Positions 17,795 to 29,096 of a stretch of DNA of 64,000 nucleotides are shown here, in pieces. Each line of letters starts with the position of its first letter. The stretch's first letter is position 1. The notes below the pieces were generated by a model, which saw only the letters and a list, made by a program, of their open reading frames with translations, ran no database searches and was not told the DNA's origin. The translations under genes were made by a program, and so were the position numbers. The stretch lies in NCBI GenBank assembly GCA_947493585.1, contig CANLRI010000001.1, positions 1,922,001-1,986,000 of the forward strand, given 5' to 3'. This DNA is from an uncultured Planococcus sp. Its GTDB lineage: Bacteria; Bacillota; Bacilli; Bacillales_A; Planococcaceae.

Positions 17795-19078
17795 TTATTC
17801 CTCCAATGATTTCTTTTTCTGGATGTTTTCAACCAATTCACCGAATGGCACTTCTTGCTGGTCGCGCGTCGCCATTTCTTTAACGGCCGCTTTGCCGCTT
17901 TCAAGCTCCGATTCACCGATAACGATGACAAAACGTGCTTTTTTGCGGTCGGCAGACTTCATTTGCGCTTTCATCTTGCGGTCAGTGAAGTCCATATCCG
18001 CCGAGATGCCGCTTGCGCGCAAGTCGCGGACAACCGATACGGCTTTCTTTTTCGATGCCGCATCCATTGCGATGACGTATGCATCAAGCGACCTGTCTTG
18101 CCCGATTTCCACTTTTTCCATTTCCAGTGCCAGTAATAAGCGTTCGATGCTCATCGCAAAGCCGATCCCTGGAGATTCCGGGCCGCCGAGGTCTTCGACG
18201 AGGCCATTATAGCGGCCGCCGCCTGCAAGGGTTGTAATCGCCCCGAAGCCTTCCGCCTCGCTCATAATTTCAAAAGCGGTGTGGTTGTAATAATCAAGCC
18301 CTCTTACCAGGTTCGGATCGATAACATAGCTGATGCCGAGTTCGTCCAAATAACCCTTGACCTGTGTAAAATAAGCGGCCGATTCTTCATTCAAATAATC
18401 AGCAAGAGAAGGAGCCGTCGCCATCAAGGGATGCTCGCGGTCCACTTTGCAATCAAGAATACGCAGCGGGTTCTTTTCGAGGCGGGTCTGGCAGTCGCTG
18501 CAGAACTCTTCAATCGACGGCGCGAAATGTTCGATCAGCGCTTCTTTGTGCGCCAATCGGCTTTCGGTATCACCGAGAGAATTCAAGACGAGCCGCAAAC
18601 TTTTCAGCCCGCTTGCTTTATAGACGTCCATGGCGAGTGCGATGACTTCCGCATCGATCGCGGGGTCTTTCGAGCCGATCGCTTCCACGCCGAACTGGAC
18701 GAATTGACGCATACGGCCGGCTTGCGGACGCTCGTAGCGGAACATCGGACCGGTATAATAAAGCTTCACCGGCTGGTCGGGCTGGCCGAACAGTTTGTGT
18801 TCAACATATGAGCGCACGACAGATGCGGTGCCTTCCGGGCGCAATGTCAATGAACGATCGCCACGGTCTTGGAATGTATACATTTCCTTTTGGACGATAT
18901 CGGTCGTGTCGCCGACGCCACGTTGGAACAATTCCGTGTGTTCGAAAACCGGCGTGCGGATTTCCTTGTACTGATACAGATTGCATAATTCATTGATTGT
19001 CCGTTCGATTTCCTGCCATTTGGCAGATTCTTGCGGCAGCACATCGTATGTGCCGCGCGGTGCTTGGATATTGCCCAT
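17795..19078 (-). CDS. hisS: Histidine-tRNA ligase
   Basis: 427 aa from the ATG at 19078, which has AAAAGGAGAG upstream; longer readings extend into the T-box terminator. It begins [15 protein letters not shown]. Class II motif 2 is [21 protein letters not shown]; the histidine-specific motif [15 protein letters not shown] and motif 3 [12 protein letters not shown] are present, with an anticodon-binding domain at the C-terminus. It forms an operon with aspS, as in B. subtilis. Confidence 0.97.
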   Translation of the reverse strand: MGNIQAPRGTYDVLPQESAKWQEIERTINELCNLYQYKEIRTPVFEHTELFQRGVGDTTDIVQKEMYTFQDRGDRSLTLRPEGTASVVRSYVEHKLFGQPDQPVKLYYTGPMFRYERPQAGRMRQFVQFGVEAIGSKDPAIDAEVIALAMDVYKASGLKSLRLVLNSLGDTESRLAHKEALIEHFAPSIEEFCSDCQTRLEKNPLRILDCKVDREHPLMATAPSLADYLNEESAAYFTQVKGYLDELGISYVIDPNLVRGLDYYNHTAFEIMSEAEGFGAITTLAGGGRYNGLVEDLGGPESPGIGFAMSIERLLLALEMEKVEIGQDRSLDAYVIAMDAASKKKAVSVVRDLRASGISADMDFTDRKMKAQMKSADRKKARFVIVIGESELESGKAAVKEMATRDQQEVPFGELVENIQKKKSLEE

Positions 19079-19100
19079 TGTCATCTCTCCTTTTCCATAC

Positions 19101-19380
19101 AAAAAAGCCCCCGCCCCTTGCTTGCGCAAGGGACGAGAGCTAACAATTAGCTTCCGCGGTTCCACCCTAGTTGACGCAAACATCTGCGCCCTCTCTGTCC
19201 GGATAACGGCCGGAACCGTCTTCACCTAGTAAGCGCAGTGCGCCGTTCAGCAAAGAACCTCAAGAGTGTTATTCATTGCAGATCTCTGCAGGAAAGCTTT
19301 CAGCCCAGGGCTTTCCCTCTCTTTTCAGTCGATGCCAACAATTACTTTCTCCGTCTTCAGCAAAAATTATATAAGTAGAA
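19101..19380 (-). promoter_or_regulatory. T-box riboswitch controlling hisS-aspS
   Basis: The minus strand contains AGGGTGGAACCGCGG (about 19153-19168), the T-box sequence, and a terminator hairpin (GTCCCTTGCGCAAGCAAGGGGC with flanking arms, then TTTTTTG) at 19101-19141. Upstream, about 200 nt of stem I-like structure includes CTGCAGAGATCTGCAATG. The downstream gene suggests tRNA-His as the ligand. Confidence 0.92.
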
Positions 19381-19387
19381 TAAATCA

Positions 19388-19416
19388 ATCTTAATCAGCT
19401 GAAGAAATCTTGTCAA
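19388..19416 (-). promoter_or_regulatory. Sigma-A promoter of the hisS T-box transcript
   Basis: TTGACA (19416-19411), 17-bp spacer, TAAGAT (19393-19388) on the minus strand, with the T-box leader beginning just downstream. Confidence 0.85.
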
Positions 19417-19484
19417 GCTTTTGCATACATTGCCTGATTTTTTTGATATTATGATGAAGATGAACTTATTTTAGGAGGGCCGCT

Positions 19485-21053
19485 ATGCAACGACGATTAT
19501 TACTCACCTTGCTGGTTTTTATTTTGGCCTTATCTGGCACGATCCCGTTAACCGATTCGAATTTTGCCCGTGCAGATAACGGTGAAGTGTCCGCGACCGG
19601 ATCGACGGTCAACATTCGGACTGGGCCGGGTTTGAGCTATGAAGTGATCGGCTCAATGAAACAAGGCGACAAAGCACAACAAGTTTCCCGCAGCGGCGAT
19701 TGGATCGAGATTCGCCACGGCAATACAGAAGGCTGGGTCGCTTCCTGGCTGGTCAGTACAGAACAAGCACAAGACACATCAGCCCAAACCGCTGTGTCGT
19801 CTGTCGATAGCTTGAACATCCGCGCACAGGCAGATTTATCTTCTGCAGTACTGTCAAAAATGAATGCCGGTGAACAAGCGCAAGTCATCGCGAGCCACGG
19901 AGACTGGACAGAAGTGCAATTCCGCAATGTCCGCGGCTTCGTCTCGACACAGTACATAAGCTTGACTGAGCAACAAGCCGCGTCTTCGGAAGACTCATCT
20001 TCCGAAGAACAAGCCGAAACGGCTCAAGCGCTTGAAAAGCTTTCTTCATTCCGCATCGCGGTCGACGCACTGAATGTTCGTGCCGAGCCAAGTTTGAACG
20101 CGGAAATCCAGGCTTCTGTTAAAGAAGGCCAAGTGTTCAACGTCAAAGGAATGGAGGGCAATTGGGTGCAGCTTGAACTCGCGGAAGGCAAAACCGGCTG
20201 GGTCTACGCCTTCTACGGTGAATTGTCCGACCAGCCCGTGCAACAAGCGAGCGCCACCGATGAAAAAGTAACCGTTCTTACCGACGGCACGAATCTGCGC
20301 GCGCAAGCAAACACCTCGTCAGAAGTGGTCACTCGCGTTGATGCCGGCATACAGCTGTCGGTAGCAGGCAAAGAAGGCCAATGGTATTTAGTGGCGCTTG
20401 AAGACGGCCGCCAAGCTTATATTGCCGACTGGGTCGTTCGCACCGGAGCGTCCAGTGAACCGGCTCAAGCAGAAGAACCACAACCCGAAAGAAAAGCCGG
20501 CACCTTGAACGGTTTGACGATCGTCTTGGATCCGGGCCATGGAGGCAATGACGGCGGGACGGTCGGTGTCCGGAAAACAAATGAAAAAGACCTGACCTTG
20601 AAAACTGCGGAAATCCTGTCCCATCATTTGCGCTCTGCAGGGGCAGAAGTCGTCATGACAAGGCAGTCCGATGTTTACGTCGACCTTCGCCACCGCGTTT
20701 CCGAAAGCCACCAAGTGGCAGCGGACGCTTTCATCAGCATCCATTACGATGCCACTGAAGACAGCACCGTTTCAGGCTTCACTTCGTATTATCAGCATCC
20801 GTACCAGCAAAAATTGGCCGAGCACCTCAACGGAGGATTGGCCGGTAAATTAACGCTCGATGACCGCGGCGCGAGAAAAGGCAATTACCTCGTCTTGCGG
20901 GATAATCGCCAGGCTGCGGTGCTCGTCGAACTTGGCTTCCTCAGCAATTTCAACGAAGAACGCATCGTCTCGAGCGACCAATTCCGCGAACAAGCTGCAC
21001 TTGGCCTTTACAACGGCATCATCAGCTATTTCGATTCTGAATTAAGCGAATAA
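19485..21053 (+). CDS. Secreted N-acetylmuramoyl-L-alanine amidase with SH3b repeats
   Basis: 522 aa. A signal peptide (MQRRLLLTLLVFILALSG, cleavage near residue 30) is followed by four bacterial SH3 domains at about 35-95, 105-160, 185-245 and 260-320, each with the VNIRTGPGLSYEVIG-type motif. After a Pro/Glu linker comes an Amidase_3 catalytic domain (about 345-520) with IVLDPGHGGNDGG (zinc His), KDLTLK (zinc Glu region), FISIHYDA (zinc His) and VELGFLSN (catalytic Glu). It cleaves the stem peptide from peptidoglycan outside the cell. B. subtilis YrvJ has the same build and locus. A terminator follows. Confidence 0.93.
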   Translation: MQRRLLLTLLVFILALSGTIPLTDSNFARADNGEVSATGSTVNIRTGPGLSYEVIGSMKQGDKAQQVSRSGDWIEIRHGNTEGWVASWLVSTEQAQDTSAQTAVSSVDSLNIRAQADLSSAVLSKMNAGEQAQVIASHGDWTEVQFRNVRGFVSTQYISLTEQQAASSEDSSSEEQAETAQALEKLSSFRIAVDALNVRAEPSLNAEIQASVKEGQVFNVKGMEGNWVQLELAEGKTGWVYAFYGELSDQPVQQASATDEKVTVLTDGTNLRAQANTSSEVVTRVDAGIQLSVAGKEGQWYLVALEDGRQAYIADWVVRTGASSEPAQAEEPQPERKAGTLNGLTIVLDPGHGGNDGGTVGVRKTNEKDLTLKTAEILSHHLRSAGAEVVMTRQSDVYVDLRHRVSESHQVAADAFISIHYDATEDSTVSGFTSYYQHPYQQKLAEHLNGGLAGKLTLDDRGARKGNYLVLRDNRQAAVLVELGFLSNFNEERIVSSDQFREQAALGLYNGIISYFDSELSE

Positions 21054-21057
21054 AATC

Positions 21058-21097
21058 GAATGCCCCGCTTCTCAAATGAGAAGCGGGGCATTTTTGT
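21058..21097 (+). terminator. Terminator after the amidase gene
   Basis: Perfect 14-bp stem (ATGCCCCGCTTCTC / GAGAAGCGGGGCAT, loop AAAT) followed by TTTTTG. Confidence 0.93.
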
Positions 21098-21159
21098 TAC
21101 CAGCGGATTTCAACTTGACGTTGAAATCTTCAAGGAACCCTTTTCAGGCATTTTAACCA

Positions 21160-21202
21160 TCAAAAAAGAGGCAAGCATTTACGCGCTTGCCTCTTTCGTT
21201 CG
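21160..21202 (-). terminator. Terminator after dtd
   Basis: GAGGCAAGCG(C)/GCTTGCCTC stem adjacent to the dtd stop codon, with TTTTTTG on the minus strand. Confidence 0.85.
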
Positions 21203-21655
21203 CTATTTCTTAGCACCGTCCGAATCGACGATGATGGTGACCGGCCCATCATTGACAAGCTGGACGTCCATCATCGCGCCGAATACGCCGGTTTCAACCT
21301 GGAGGCCGTGGCTTGTCAATTCCTCGTTGAATTTCAGCCACAACGGTTCCGCTTGTTCCGGGCGCGCCGCTTCGATGAAGCTCGGACGCCGCCCTTTTTT
21401 TACGTCTCCATACAAGGTGAACTGGGAAATCGACAGCACGCTGCCCCCCGCTTCCTCAATCGAGCGGTTCATTTTGCCGTCTTCATCTTCGAACAGGCGA
21501 AGCCCGGCAATTTTCTTGGCGGCATATACCGCATCCGCTTGTGTATCGCTATGGGTGATGCCGACCAATAAGACATAGCCGGAATCGATTGCCCCCGTAA
21601 TTTGCCCGTCAACGGTGACGGACGCTTTTTTTGAACGCTGCAATACGACTTTCAT
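21203..21655 (-). CDS. dtd: D-aminoacyl-tRNA deacylase
   Basis: 150 aa. DTD hydrolyses D-aminoacyl-tRNA and also mischarged Gly-tRNA-Ala. The chirality-checking [10 protein letters not shown] (SQFTL) motif and the cross-subunit NDGPVTI (Gly-cisPro) motif are intact. It lies 9 bp after rel, the conserved Bacilli arrangement. Confidence 0.95.
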   Translation of the reverse strand: MKVVLQRSKKASVTVDGQITGAIDSGYVLLVGITHSDTQADAVYAAKKIAGLRLFEDEDGKMNRSIEEAGGSVLSISQFTLYGDVKKGRRPSFIEAARPEQAEPLWLKFNEELTSHGLQVETGVFGAMMDVQLVNDGPVTIIVDSDGAKK

Positions 21656-21664
21656 GGCTCCTCC

Positions 21665-23857
21665 TTAATTCGTCACGCGTATAACCGAATAAACGTCCGG
21701 AATTTGCTTGATGCGTTCCACGACACGGTTCAGGTGGGAGATGTGCGGAATCATGATCGACAAATTGATCGTCGCGATCTTGTCTTTGTCAGCACGTCCG
21801 CTGACGGCGGTGATCGTCGTCTTCGTCTCGCTGACCATATGCATCACTTCGTTGATCAAGCCGGTGCGATCGTAAGCCTGCACTTCGATATCGATTTGAT
21901 ACGATTTGTTTTCAGGCGACCCTGCATTTTCCCATTCGACCGGAATCAGCCGGTCGGATTCATCCGCCTGGATATTCGGGCAATCCGCGCGGTGGACCGA
22001 AACGCCGCGGCCTTTGGTAATAAAGCCGAGAATGGCATCGCCCGGCACCGGGTTGCAGCATTTCGACAAACGGATCATCATATTGTCGATGCCGCGCACG
22101 ATGACGCCAGATTCCGTCTGTTTTTTCGGCTGGTTAGATTTCATTTCCACGGTAATTTTTTCGATGGCTTCTTCCTGCTCGCGCTTTTTGCGCTGGCGCT
22201 CCGCCAATCGGTTGACGACTTGCTGGGCGGTGATGCCGTTGAAGCCTACAGCCGCATACATATCGTCTTCGCTGGCGAAATTGTATTTCTCGATGACGCG
22301 CTTGATATTCTCCGAGGTCAACACTTCTTTTTGAGTGAACTCCTGTGCTTTGATCTCTTTTTCGACGAGATCGCGCCCTTTATGAACATTATCTTCGCGC
22401 ACTTGCTTTTTGAAAAATTGCTTAATCTTGTTTTTCGCCTGAGTCGACTTGGCGATATTGAGCCAATCGCGGCTCGGGCCGATCGATTGCTTGGACGTCA
22501 AAATTTCGACGATGTCGCCGGTGTGCAGCTCGTGATCAAGTGGCACCATCTTGCCGTTCACTTTTGCGCCGATCGTCTTATTGCCGATTTCGCTATGGAC
22601 GCGGTAAGCAAAATCGATCGGGCAAGAACCGTCCGGCATTTCGATGACGTCGCCTTTTGGGGAGAACACGTATACCATGTCCGAAAACAAATCGAATTTC
22701 AGCGATTCCATGAATTCTTCCGCATTGTCGGATTCGTTCTGGAAATCAAGGATTTCGCGGAACCACGACAAGCGTGAATCGACTGAGCTTAGCGGCTTAT
22801 CAGAAGTCTTGCCTTCTTTGTACGCCCAGTGCGCCGCGACCCCGTATTCGGCGATGCGGTGCATTTCCTCTGTGCGGATCTGCACTTCCAAAGGATCGCC
22901 CTGCGGCCCGATTACGGTCGTATGGAGCGATTGGTACAAATTCTGTTTTGGCATGGCAATATAATCTTTAAAGCGCCCAGGCATCGGTTTCCATGTGGAA
23001 TGGATGATGCCGAGCACAGCGTAACAGTCTTTGATACTGTCGACTGTAATGCGCACGGCAAGCAAATCATAGATTTCGTTGAATTGCTTGTTCTGCATCG
23101 CCATTTTCTTGTAGATGCTGTAAATATGCTTCGGACGTCCGAATAGATCGGCTTCAATGCCGACATCGTCAAGCTGGACACGGATTTCGCCAATGACGTT
23201 ATTCAAATAGTCTTCCCGCTCCGTGCGTTTTTTCTTCATCAAGTTGACGATGCGGTAATATTGCTGAGGGTTCAGATAACGGAGAGCCGTGTCTTCAAGC
23301 TCCCATTTGATCGTATTGATCCCGAGGCGATGTGCAATCGGCGCAAAAATTTCCAGCGTCTCATTCGCTTTGATACGCTGTTTTTCAACCGATTGGTATT
23401 TCAAGGTTCTCAAATTATGCAGGCGGTCCGCCAGCTTTATCAGGATGACGCGGATATCCTGCGCCATCGCGACAAACATCTTGCGGTGGTTTTCCGCCTG
23501 CTGTTCTTCTTTTGACATGTACTTGATCTTGCTGAGTTTGGTGACGCCATCGACCAATAATGCGACTTCCTCATCGAATTCGCGGACGATGTCTTCGCGG
23601 CTGACGTCGGTGTCTTCTACGACATCATGCAAAAAACCCGCTGCGACGGTGGCCGGATCCATTTGCAGTTCTGCGAGGATCCCGGCCACTTGCACCGGAT
23701 GCACAATATACGGTTCGCCGGATTTCCGGAATTGGCCATCATGGGCTTCATAGGCAAGCTGGTACGCCTTTTTAATCGTTTCTACGTGCTCTGCATTCAT
23801 ATAGGACGCAACCATTTCGAATACATCTTCAACTGTTCTCACTTGATCTTTCGCCAT
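21665..23857 (-). CDS. rel: Bifunctional (p)ppGpp synthetase/hydrolase Rel
   Basis: 730 aa long RelA/SpoT homologue of the stringent response. The N-terminal hydrolase domain has the HD motif ([11 protein letters not shown], about residue 75-85), so it should both make and degrade (p)ppGpp. The synthetase domain contains [20 protein letters not shown] and [20 protein letters not shown] domain (about 390-450), helical region, zinc-finger-like segment with the CCNPVPGD motif, and C-terminal ACT domain complete the protein. In most Bacilli the next gene upstream is apt; here a beta-helix gene lies between. Confidence 0.97.
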   Translation of the reverse strand: MAKDQVRTVEDVFEMVASYMNAEHVETIKKAYQLAYEAHDGQFRKSGEPYIVHPVQVAGILAELQMDPATVAAGFLHDVVEDTDVSREDIVREFDEEVALLVDGVTKLSKIKYMSKEEQQAENHRKMFVAMAQDIRVILIKLADRLHNLRTLKYQSVEKQRIKANETLEIFAPIAHRLGINTIKWELEDTALRYLNPQQYYRIVNLMKKKRTEREDYLNNVIGEIRVQLDDVGIEADLFGRPKHIYSIYKKMAMQNKQFNEIYDLLAVRITVDSIKDCYAVLGIIHSTWKPMPGRFKDYIAMPKQNLYQSLHTTVIGPQGDPLEVQIRTEEMHRIAEYGVAAHWAYKEGKTSDKPLSSVDSRLSWFREILDFQNESDNAEEFMESLKFDLFSDMVYVFSPKGDVIEMPDGSCPIDFAYRVHSEIGNKTIGAKVNGKMVPLDHELHTGDIVEILTSKQSIGPSRDWLNIAKSTQAKNKIKQFFKKQVREDNVHKGRDLVEKEIKAQEFTQKEVLTSENIKRVIEKYNFASEDDMYAAVGFNGITAQQVVNRLAERQRKKREQEEAIEKITVEMKSNQPKKQTESGVIVRGIDNMMIRLSKCCNPVPGDAILGFITKGRGVSVHRADCPNIQADESDRLIPVEWENAGSPENKSYQIDIEVQAYDRTGLINEVMHMVSETKTTITAVSGRADKDKIATINLSIMIPHISHLNRVVERIKQIPDVYSVIRVTN

Positions 23858-23974
23858 AATTGCCCACCTTGCTTTATTTATTTCCAGAAGAGTATTTCTT
23901 TATTATAGATAACTTTCCGCTAAAAAGTAAAGCTTTTGCGTGATTTCATCTATCTTTGGAAAATACCCCGGGGG

Positions 23975-25528
23975 CTACAGGCGATCTACTTTCTGTTTTC
24001 GGATGCCGTCGACCATGATCCATTTGCTGTCATCACCGACTGCAACGGTCTTGTTTGACGAGTCAACGCTCATGATATTCTTGACGCGGACGTTGCGTGC
24101 GCTCTGCTGGCCGCCCATGATCGAGATGTCCGATCCTGCCGTGCGGAAGCCGCGCACTACGCCGTTTGACAGCGAAATATGCTCAGCGCGGTATTGCACA
24201 GCGGAAGCGGGACGCCCTTTGTAATCATAAAGCGGATCGCCTTCGAACAAGAAGCGGTTGATCGCCACATTGCGGTAGCCCGAAATGACCAGCGAGCGCG
24301 GCGATGAATCTTTATAAAGACGCGTTTCAACAGGCGCTAGCGAAACAAGGCGCTGCGCTTTGATATTATAAGCTGATAAGGATTCGGGATCTTCCCGCAA
24401 GTGATGGCCGATATGGCGGAAATTGAATGAGCGATTGTCGTTGACTGACAGATGGCCGGAAATGAAGACGCCGGAAGCTGCGGAGGAATTGGCGTGTGCT
24501 TTAATTTCAATGCCGCCGAAGCAGCGCGTGGTGGAATTATTGAATAGCCAAATATGCCTCGAGCCATCATCGATTTCGATGCCATTTGAATTCGAATAAC
24601 CTTTTTTATGGGCTTTTCCGCTCGGGTCGGAGAAATGGCAATTCGAAACAAAGACGTAATCGCTGTGGTGGGTTGTCAAGCCGTCGTCCCCAAAACCAAA
24701 GCCGTTCACTTTATCAACCCAAATATACTTGCAGCCGCCCCTTCCGCGCATGCCGTCGCCTGCGTAATTATAAAGCGGCGACGTGATGTCGACGCAGTGC
24801 AGTCCGGGATTGATCGCTTCGACATCGCGCACCCAGCCGTAAGTGACGCCAGCGAACGTCACGCAGCTCGAATAATTGCCCCAGGCACTCGTGCGTTCTG
24901 TCTGGCCGAGCCGTTCCACATTCCAGTCGAGGCTCAAGCTTTCGATCGAGATATTGCGGTTGCCGGTTACATAGCTGGAGTTCGTCAATAAACGGGAACG
25001 TTTCGGTGCTTTTGGATGCAGTTTGATGATGGAAGCGGTCTTGCCAGCCCCGACGATCCGGCTCCACGACGGGACACGGATGCCTTTGACGATGTAGACG
25101 CCAGGCGGAACCGTCACTTCCACGCGGCCGTTGGCGATTGCTTTTTTGAAGGCTTCCGTGCAGTCCGTGATGCCGTCGCCAACTGCACCATAATCGCGTA
25201 TGTTGACGCGCCGGTTAATAGTAGAGTCAAGTTTTTTGTATTCCCGGTCGAGCTTGCCTTTCCATTCCGGAAACAGGTCCTGGCCAAACACAATGGTGCC
25301 ATAGCCGTTGTCATCCGCCACCTCATACTCATCGGCAAATATGGACCAAAGCTTCTCGAAAAAGTGGACTGGCCGTTTGATGCGAGCGCGGGGAAGGTCT
25401 TTCTTGATGTCATTGAACAACGCTTCGGTCTCCCTGGTAGTTTGTTCTAGAGGAGTCGCATCGTTTAGCAGCTGCCCGATCAATTCATTGTTTTGCACAG
25501 GGTCATACCGTCTGTCCAATTCGATCAT
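23975..25528 (-). CDS. Right-handed beta-helix protein (pectate lyase 3/GH28-like fold)
   Basis: 517 aa from the ATG at 25528, preceded by GAGGTG. Residues 1-105 are mostly helical. From about 105 the sequence VNIRDYGAVGDGITDCTEAF starts a Pectate_lyase_3-type right-handed beta-helix, as in phage tailspikes and many surface polysaccharide-active proteins; repeated rungs with Asn, Gly and His continue to about 500 (for example YSNSNGIEIDDGS, GGIEIKAHANSSA). I see no signal peptide or membrane segment. Substrate and even enzymatic activity are unknown. It interrupts the usual rel-apt adjacency and sits after the apt terminator, so it is probably expressed from its own promoter and was likely inserted. 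Confidence 0.8.
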   Translation of the reverse strand: MIELDRRYDPVQNNELIGQLLNDATPLEQTTRETEALFNDIKKDLPRARIKRPVHFFEKLWSIFADEYEVADDNGYGTIVFGQDLFPEWKGKLDREYKKLDSTINRRVNIRDYGAVGDGITDCTEAFKKAIANGRVEVTVPPGVYIVKGIRVPSWSRIVGAGKTASIIKLHPKAPKRSRLLTNSSYVTGNRNISIESLSLDWNVERLGQTERTSAWGNYSSCVTFAGVTYGWVRDVEAINPGLHCVDITSPLYNYAGDGMRGRGGCKYIWVDKVNGFGFGDDGLTTHHSDYVFVSNCHFSDPSGKAHKKGYSNSNGIEIDDGSRHIWLFNNSTTRCFGGIEIKAHANSSAASGVFISGHLSVNDNRSFNFRHIGHHLREDPESLSAYNIKAQRLVSLAPVETRLYKDSSPRSLVISGYRNVAINRFLFEGDPLYDYKGRPASAVQYRAEHISLSNGVVRGFRTAGSDISIMGGQQSARNVRVKNIMSVDSSNKTVAVGDDSKWIMVDGIRKQKVDRL

Positions 25529-25579
25529 GGAAATCACCTCTCTCGCAAGTTTCTTTCTCTACCATACCCTACCGTCAGA

Positions 25580-25616
25580 AAAAAAATCACCTTGCCCCAA
25601 AAGGCAAAGTGATTTT
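25580..25616 (-). terminator. Terminator after apt
   Basis: AAAATCACTTTGCC pairs with GGCAAGGTGATTTT on the minus strand, followed by a run of T, directly after the apt stop. Confidence 0.88.
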
Positions 25617-25617
25617 C

Positions 25618-26130
25618 TTAATATTGCATCAAAGTTGTGACGTCATAGCCGTCAAGATTCTTGCGGCCATCCAAATAAGTCAATTCGATTAAAAATGCGC
25701 AGCCGACAACTACGCCGCCAAGCTGTTCAACCAAGTTGATCGTCGCGTTGATCGTTCCGCCCGTAGCCAAAAGATCGTCCGTGATCAAGACACGCTGTCC
25801 AGGTTTGATGGCATCTTTATGCATTGTCAATACGTCTGTCCCATACTCAAGCCCGTATTGTGCGCGAATCACTTCACGCGGCAATTTGCCTTCTTTGCGG
25901 ACGGGCGCAAAGCCAATTCCAAGAGCGTAAGCGACAGGGCAGCCAATGATGAAGCCGCGCGCTTCCGGTCCAACGATCAGTTCTGCATCGACCGTCTTCG
26001 CGTAAGCGACGATTTGGTCCGTTGCGTATTTATAGGCTTCGCCGCTGTCCATCAAAGATGTAATATCCTTGAACTTGATTCCTGGCTTCGGCCAATCTTC
26101 TACAATCGTAATATATTGCTTTAAATCCAT
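25618..26130 (-). CDS. apt: Adenine phosphoribosyltransferase
   Basis: 170 aa, the normal length. It converts adenine and PRPP to [26 protein letters not shown] is a typical N-terminus, [14 protein letters not shown] the flexible loop, and [13 protein letters not shown] the PRPP-binding motif. Its start overlaps the recJ end by 10 bp. Confidence 0.97.
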   Translation of the reverse strand: MDLKQYITIVEDWPKPGIKFKDITSLMDSGEAYKYATDQIVAYAKTVDAELIVGPEARGFIIGCPVAYALGIGFAPVRKEGKLPREVIRAQYGLEYGTDVLTMHKDAIKPGQRVLITDDLLATGGTINATINLVEQLGGVVVGCAFLIELTYLDGRKNLDGYDVTTLMQY

Positions 26131-28463
26131 AATTCTTCCTCCTTGGCTGACACTTGGGCGTCAAACCAGTCTTTTAGATCCCGATAGGATGCATACAAGA
26201 GCTTTTGTTCCAAGGCAATTTGCCGCTCACGCTTTTTATAAGCTGGCGCTTCTGACAGATCACGTTTTCCCGGAGCCTGTGCAATCTCGGTAATTCCATT
26301 GTTAAGTGTAACAAAACCGAGTTCAAAAAACACCTGAAGCATGAAAAATAATGTTTCGCGGCTCCAGCCTTTATGTTTGGCAAGTTCTTCGCCGTTCTTT
26401 TTGAAGTCGAACGTGCCGCGCTTTTTGACAAAGCCGAACAGCCACTTAAATTGGTCGCGGTCTGGGATGCGCTCGAAATACTGGGATTCCTGCGCATAGA
26501 AATGGGCATAGACGCGCTTCGGCCGCAATTGTTTGAGCACCGATGACAGCTGCTCTTCCGAATCCGGCAGATCCAATAGCACGAGGTGGTCTTTCGCGGA
26601 ATTCATTTCAGCGAGAGCTTGTACCGTTACAATCGGCCCCTCAAGCAACGAGCTGAATACCGCTTCCGTTTCTTTTTGGAAGGCGACAAACACCTGGTTC
26701 TGTTTCGGGATGAGCTTCGACCAACGGCTCACTTGGCGGATGCCACGAATGTCGAATAATTGCCATTCGTCCGTGCGGATATCTTCCACCAACAGCTGCG
26801 GTTTTTTAAGGCCGTTCCATTCGTTGACCTGCAAGTCGCCGATGACGTCGATTTTCACATCAGGCGTCAGTTCATCGCCAAGCTCGCCGATGCCAAACCC
26901 AACAGCATCCAAAGTGGAACTGTTTTGCGCCAGCTCCATTTTTAAATGTGCCTGGCTCGCACCGATTTTGCGTATGCCCGCTACTTTGACGCCGTTCAAG
27001 TAAAACTTCGGCTTGGCAAAGCCCATGCCAAATGGCGCGAGACGGCGCATGCCTTCAATGGTATCCGTATTTACTTCATCGAGCGTGACAGGAATATCGA
27101 TCGACACGACCGGCACCAAATCCTCTGCCGTCAATGAAGTTTGTGCTTGTTCGTTCAATCGCTCGCGCAACTCGTCGACATTTTCTGCAGCAAGCGTCAT
27201 GCCAGCTGCCATCGGATGGCCTCCGAAATGCGGCAAGATGTCACGGTTTTTGGCAAGTTCGTTGTATAAATGGAAGCCTTCGATGCTGCGCGCCGAGCCT
27301 TTCGCTTTGCTGTTTGCCAAATCGAGTGACAACACAATCGATGGACGGTAAAATTTTTCGGTCAGTTTCGAGGCGACAATGCCGACAACACCGGCATTCC
27401 AGCCTTCTTGCGCAACGACGATGACGTGCGGCAGCTGATCCCCGTAACGCGCTTCCACTTGCTCGACCGCTTGCTCGGAAATCGCCTTGACGATCGCCTG
27501 GCGTTCTTTATTCAAAACGTCCAATCCATCTGCAAGCGACCTTGCTTCGGATGGATCGTCGGTCATGAACAGGCGCACAGCCGGATCTGCTGATTGCAGG
27601 CGGCCAATCGCATTGATGCGCGGGCCGAACATGAAGCCGATCGTCTCTTCTGTGATGTCGCGCTGCTTGACGCCTGCCACATCCGCGAGCGCCGCAATTG
27701 CGGGCATCGGTGAATCCTGCAAGGCACGCAAGCCTTCTTTGACGAGCACGCGGTTTTCGCCGTGCAATGGCACCAAATCAGCAATCGTGCCGATCGCGAC
27801 CAGCTCCGTCAAATGGTCTGGGATGTCCCCGTAGAGCGCCTGCGCCATTTTGAATGCAACTCCGACGCCGGCCAATTCGCCGAACGGATACTCGCCTTCT
27901 GGATGTCGCGGATGGATAATGGCGAGTGCTGCGGGGAGTTCATCGCCGATATCGTGGTGGTCACTGATGATGACGTCCATCCCCAGCTCATTCGCCAAGC
28001 GCACCGGTTCAATTCCTGATACGCCGTTGTCGACCGTGACAATCAAACCGACCCCTTCCGCATGGGCTTCCTTGAACAGCTCTGCATTCGGGCCGTAGCC
28101 ATGGTCAAAACGGTTCGGGATCTTAAACGACACATCGGCGCCCAAATCCTGCAGCACGGTCATCATGACTGTCGTACTGGTCACCCCGTCTGCGTCGTAA
28201 TCGCCGTAGACGAGAATTTTTTCTTCCGCTTCAATTGCCTGTTGGATACGCGCCACTGCAACGTCCATATCCTTCATCAGAAACGGATTATGTATGCCGG
28301 ATAAATCGACATCCAGAAATTCCTGCGCTTTTTCCACTGTGTCGATTCCGCGCGTGACGAGAATCTTCGCCAGCACAGATGACAAGGATAACGCTTGTTG
28401 TAATTCCTGGACGGCTTGTTCATCCGGGCTTGTCAATTGCCATCTTTTTTTCGATTCAATCAT
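26121..28463 (-). CDS. recJ: Single-stranded-DNA-specific exonuclease RecJ
   Basis: 780 aa, long Bacilli form. It is a 5'-3' single-strand exonuclease of RecF-pathway recombination and mismatch repair. DHH-family motifs are present: [32 protein letters not shown] and [12 protein letters not shown], followed by the DHHA1 domain ([13 protein letters not shown]) and an OB-type domain. The C-terminal approximately 200 residues are the Firmicutes-specific extension. A terminator lies upstream, so it probably starts its own transcript with apt. Confidence 0.95.
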   Translation of the reverse strand: MIESKKRWQLTSPDEQAVQELQQALSLSSVLAKILVTRGIDTVEKAQEFLDVDLSGIHNPFLMKDMDVAVARIQQAIEAEEKILVYGDYDADGVTSTTVMMTVLQDLGADVSFKIPNRFDHGYGPNAELFKEAHAEGVGLIVTVDNGVSGIEPVRLANELGMDVIISDHHDIGDELPAALAIIHPRHPEGEYPFGELAGVGVAFKMAQALYGDIPDHLTELVAIGTIADLVPLHGENRVLVKEGLRALQDSPMPAIAALADVAGVKQRDITEETIGFMFGPRINAIGRLQSADPAVRLFMTDDPSEARSLADGLDVLNKERQAIVKAISEQAVEQVEARYGDQLPHVIVVAQEGWNAGVVGIVASKLTEKFYRPSIVLSLDLANSKAKGSARSIEGFHLYNELAKNRDILPHFGGHPMAAGMTLAAENVDELRERLNEQAQTSLTAEDLVPVVSIDIPVTLDEVNTDTIEGMRRLAPFGMGFAKPKFYLNGVKVAGIRKIGASQAHLKMELAQNSSTLDAVGFGIGELGDELTPDVKIDVIGDLQVNEWNGLKKPQLLVEDIRTDEWQLFDIRGIRQVSRWSKLIPKQNQVFVAFQKETEAVFSSLLEGPIVTVQALAEMNSAKDHLVLLDLPDSEEQLSSVLKQLRPKRVYAHFYAQESQYFERIPDRDQFKWLFGFVKKRGTFDFKKNGEELAKHKGWSRETLFFMLQVFFELGFVTLNNGITEIAQAPGKRDLSEAPAYKKRERQIALEQKLLYASYRDLKDWFDAQVSAKEEELWI

Positions 28464-28509
28464 TGGATCTCACTTCCTCACCCGTACATTATACAACATC
28501 AGCGAGCAG

Positions 28510-28542
28510 ACAAAAACCTTTCGGCGCTTAGCCGAAAGGTTC
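28510..28542 (-). terminator. Terminator after lapA
   Basis: Perfect 11-bp stem AACCTTTCGGC / GCCGAAAGGTT, loop TAAGC, then TTTTTG on the minus strand. Confidence 0.9.
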
Positions 28543-28547
28543 ATTTT

Positions 28548-28988
28548 TTATAGCCCGTCGCGGCGCGTGTCCGAGTGGCGGTCTTCTGTATCGTTGACGC
28601 CGAACTCGTCGCGTTTAGGCTGTGACCGGAGCGAGTCATCCGCATCGTGCGTCCGTTCTTCTCCTGTTACAACCATTGCCTCAGGCGTGACGCCTGCGCG
28701 CTGGTATTCAGCGATTTCGTTTTGCTGTGTCGCGATCAGTGATTCCTTAACCGTCACTTCTTTCTGGAGCGTCTTTACTTTGCGCTTCAATTGATAAGTG
28801 CGCGTCATGGCGAGAATGCTCGACAATAGGAATCCGAGCAATGCGGATACGAGAATGACCAGGATCAATGGCCATTGTGCTTCGCCGAACACATAATTGA
28901 CTGGCACATTATCGACATTAAATACTGCAAATACCGCGATGATGATAGCAAAAACAAGACCGAGCAATAAGAGCCATTGCAATTTCAT
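28548..28988 (-). CDS. LapA domain-containing membrane protein (YrvD-like)
   Basis: 146 aa from the ATG at 28988 (GGGATGG upstream; an ATG at 28997 overlaps the ribosome site). It has two hydrophobic segments at about residues 4-24 and 39-64, separated by the FNVDNVPVNYVFG loop typical of LapA domains, then a short coiled coil and a polar, charged tail ending in RRDGL. LapA family proteins of Gram-negative bacteria function with LapB in envelope homeostasis; the role in Firmicutes is not known. It lies between secDF and recJ, as in B. subtilis. Confidence 0.85.
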   Translation of the reverse strand: MKLQWLLLLGLVFAIIIAVFAVFNVDNVPVNYVFGEAQWPLILVILVSALLGFLLSSILAMTRTYQLKRKVKTLQKEVTVKESLIATQQNEIAEYQRAGVTPEAMVVTGEERTHDADDSLRSQPKRDEFGVNDTEDRHSDTRRDGL

Positions 28989-29042
28989 GTGAACCATCCC
29001 TTCTTTTTTCAAGCTGCGTACACCTTGCCGCTTTTTTACATA

Positions 29043-29092
29043 GAAAAAGGGACAAGGTATCAATACTCTATACCCTGTCCCTTTCTGCTATT
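29043..29092 (-). terminator. Terminator after secDF
   Basis: Long stem AAAGGGACAGGGTAT / ATACCTTGTCCCTTT (one mismatch) followed by TTC on the minus strand. Confidence 0.82.
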
Positions 29093-29096
29093 AAAC

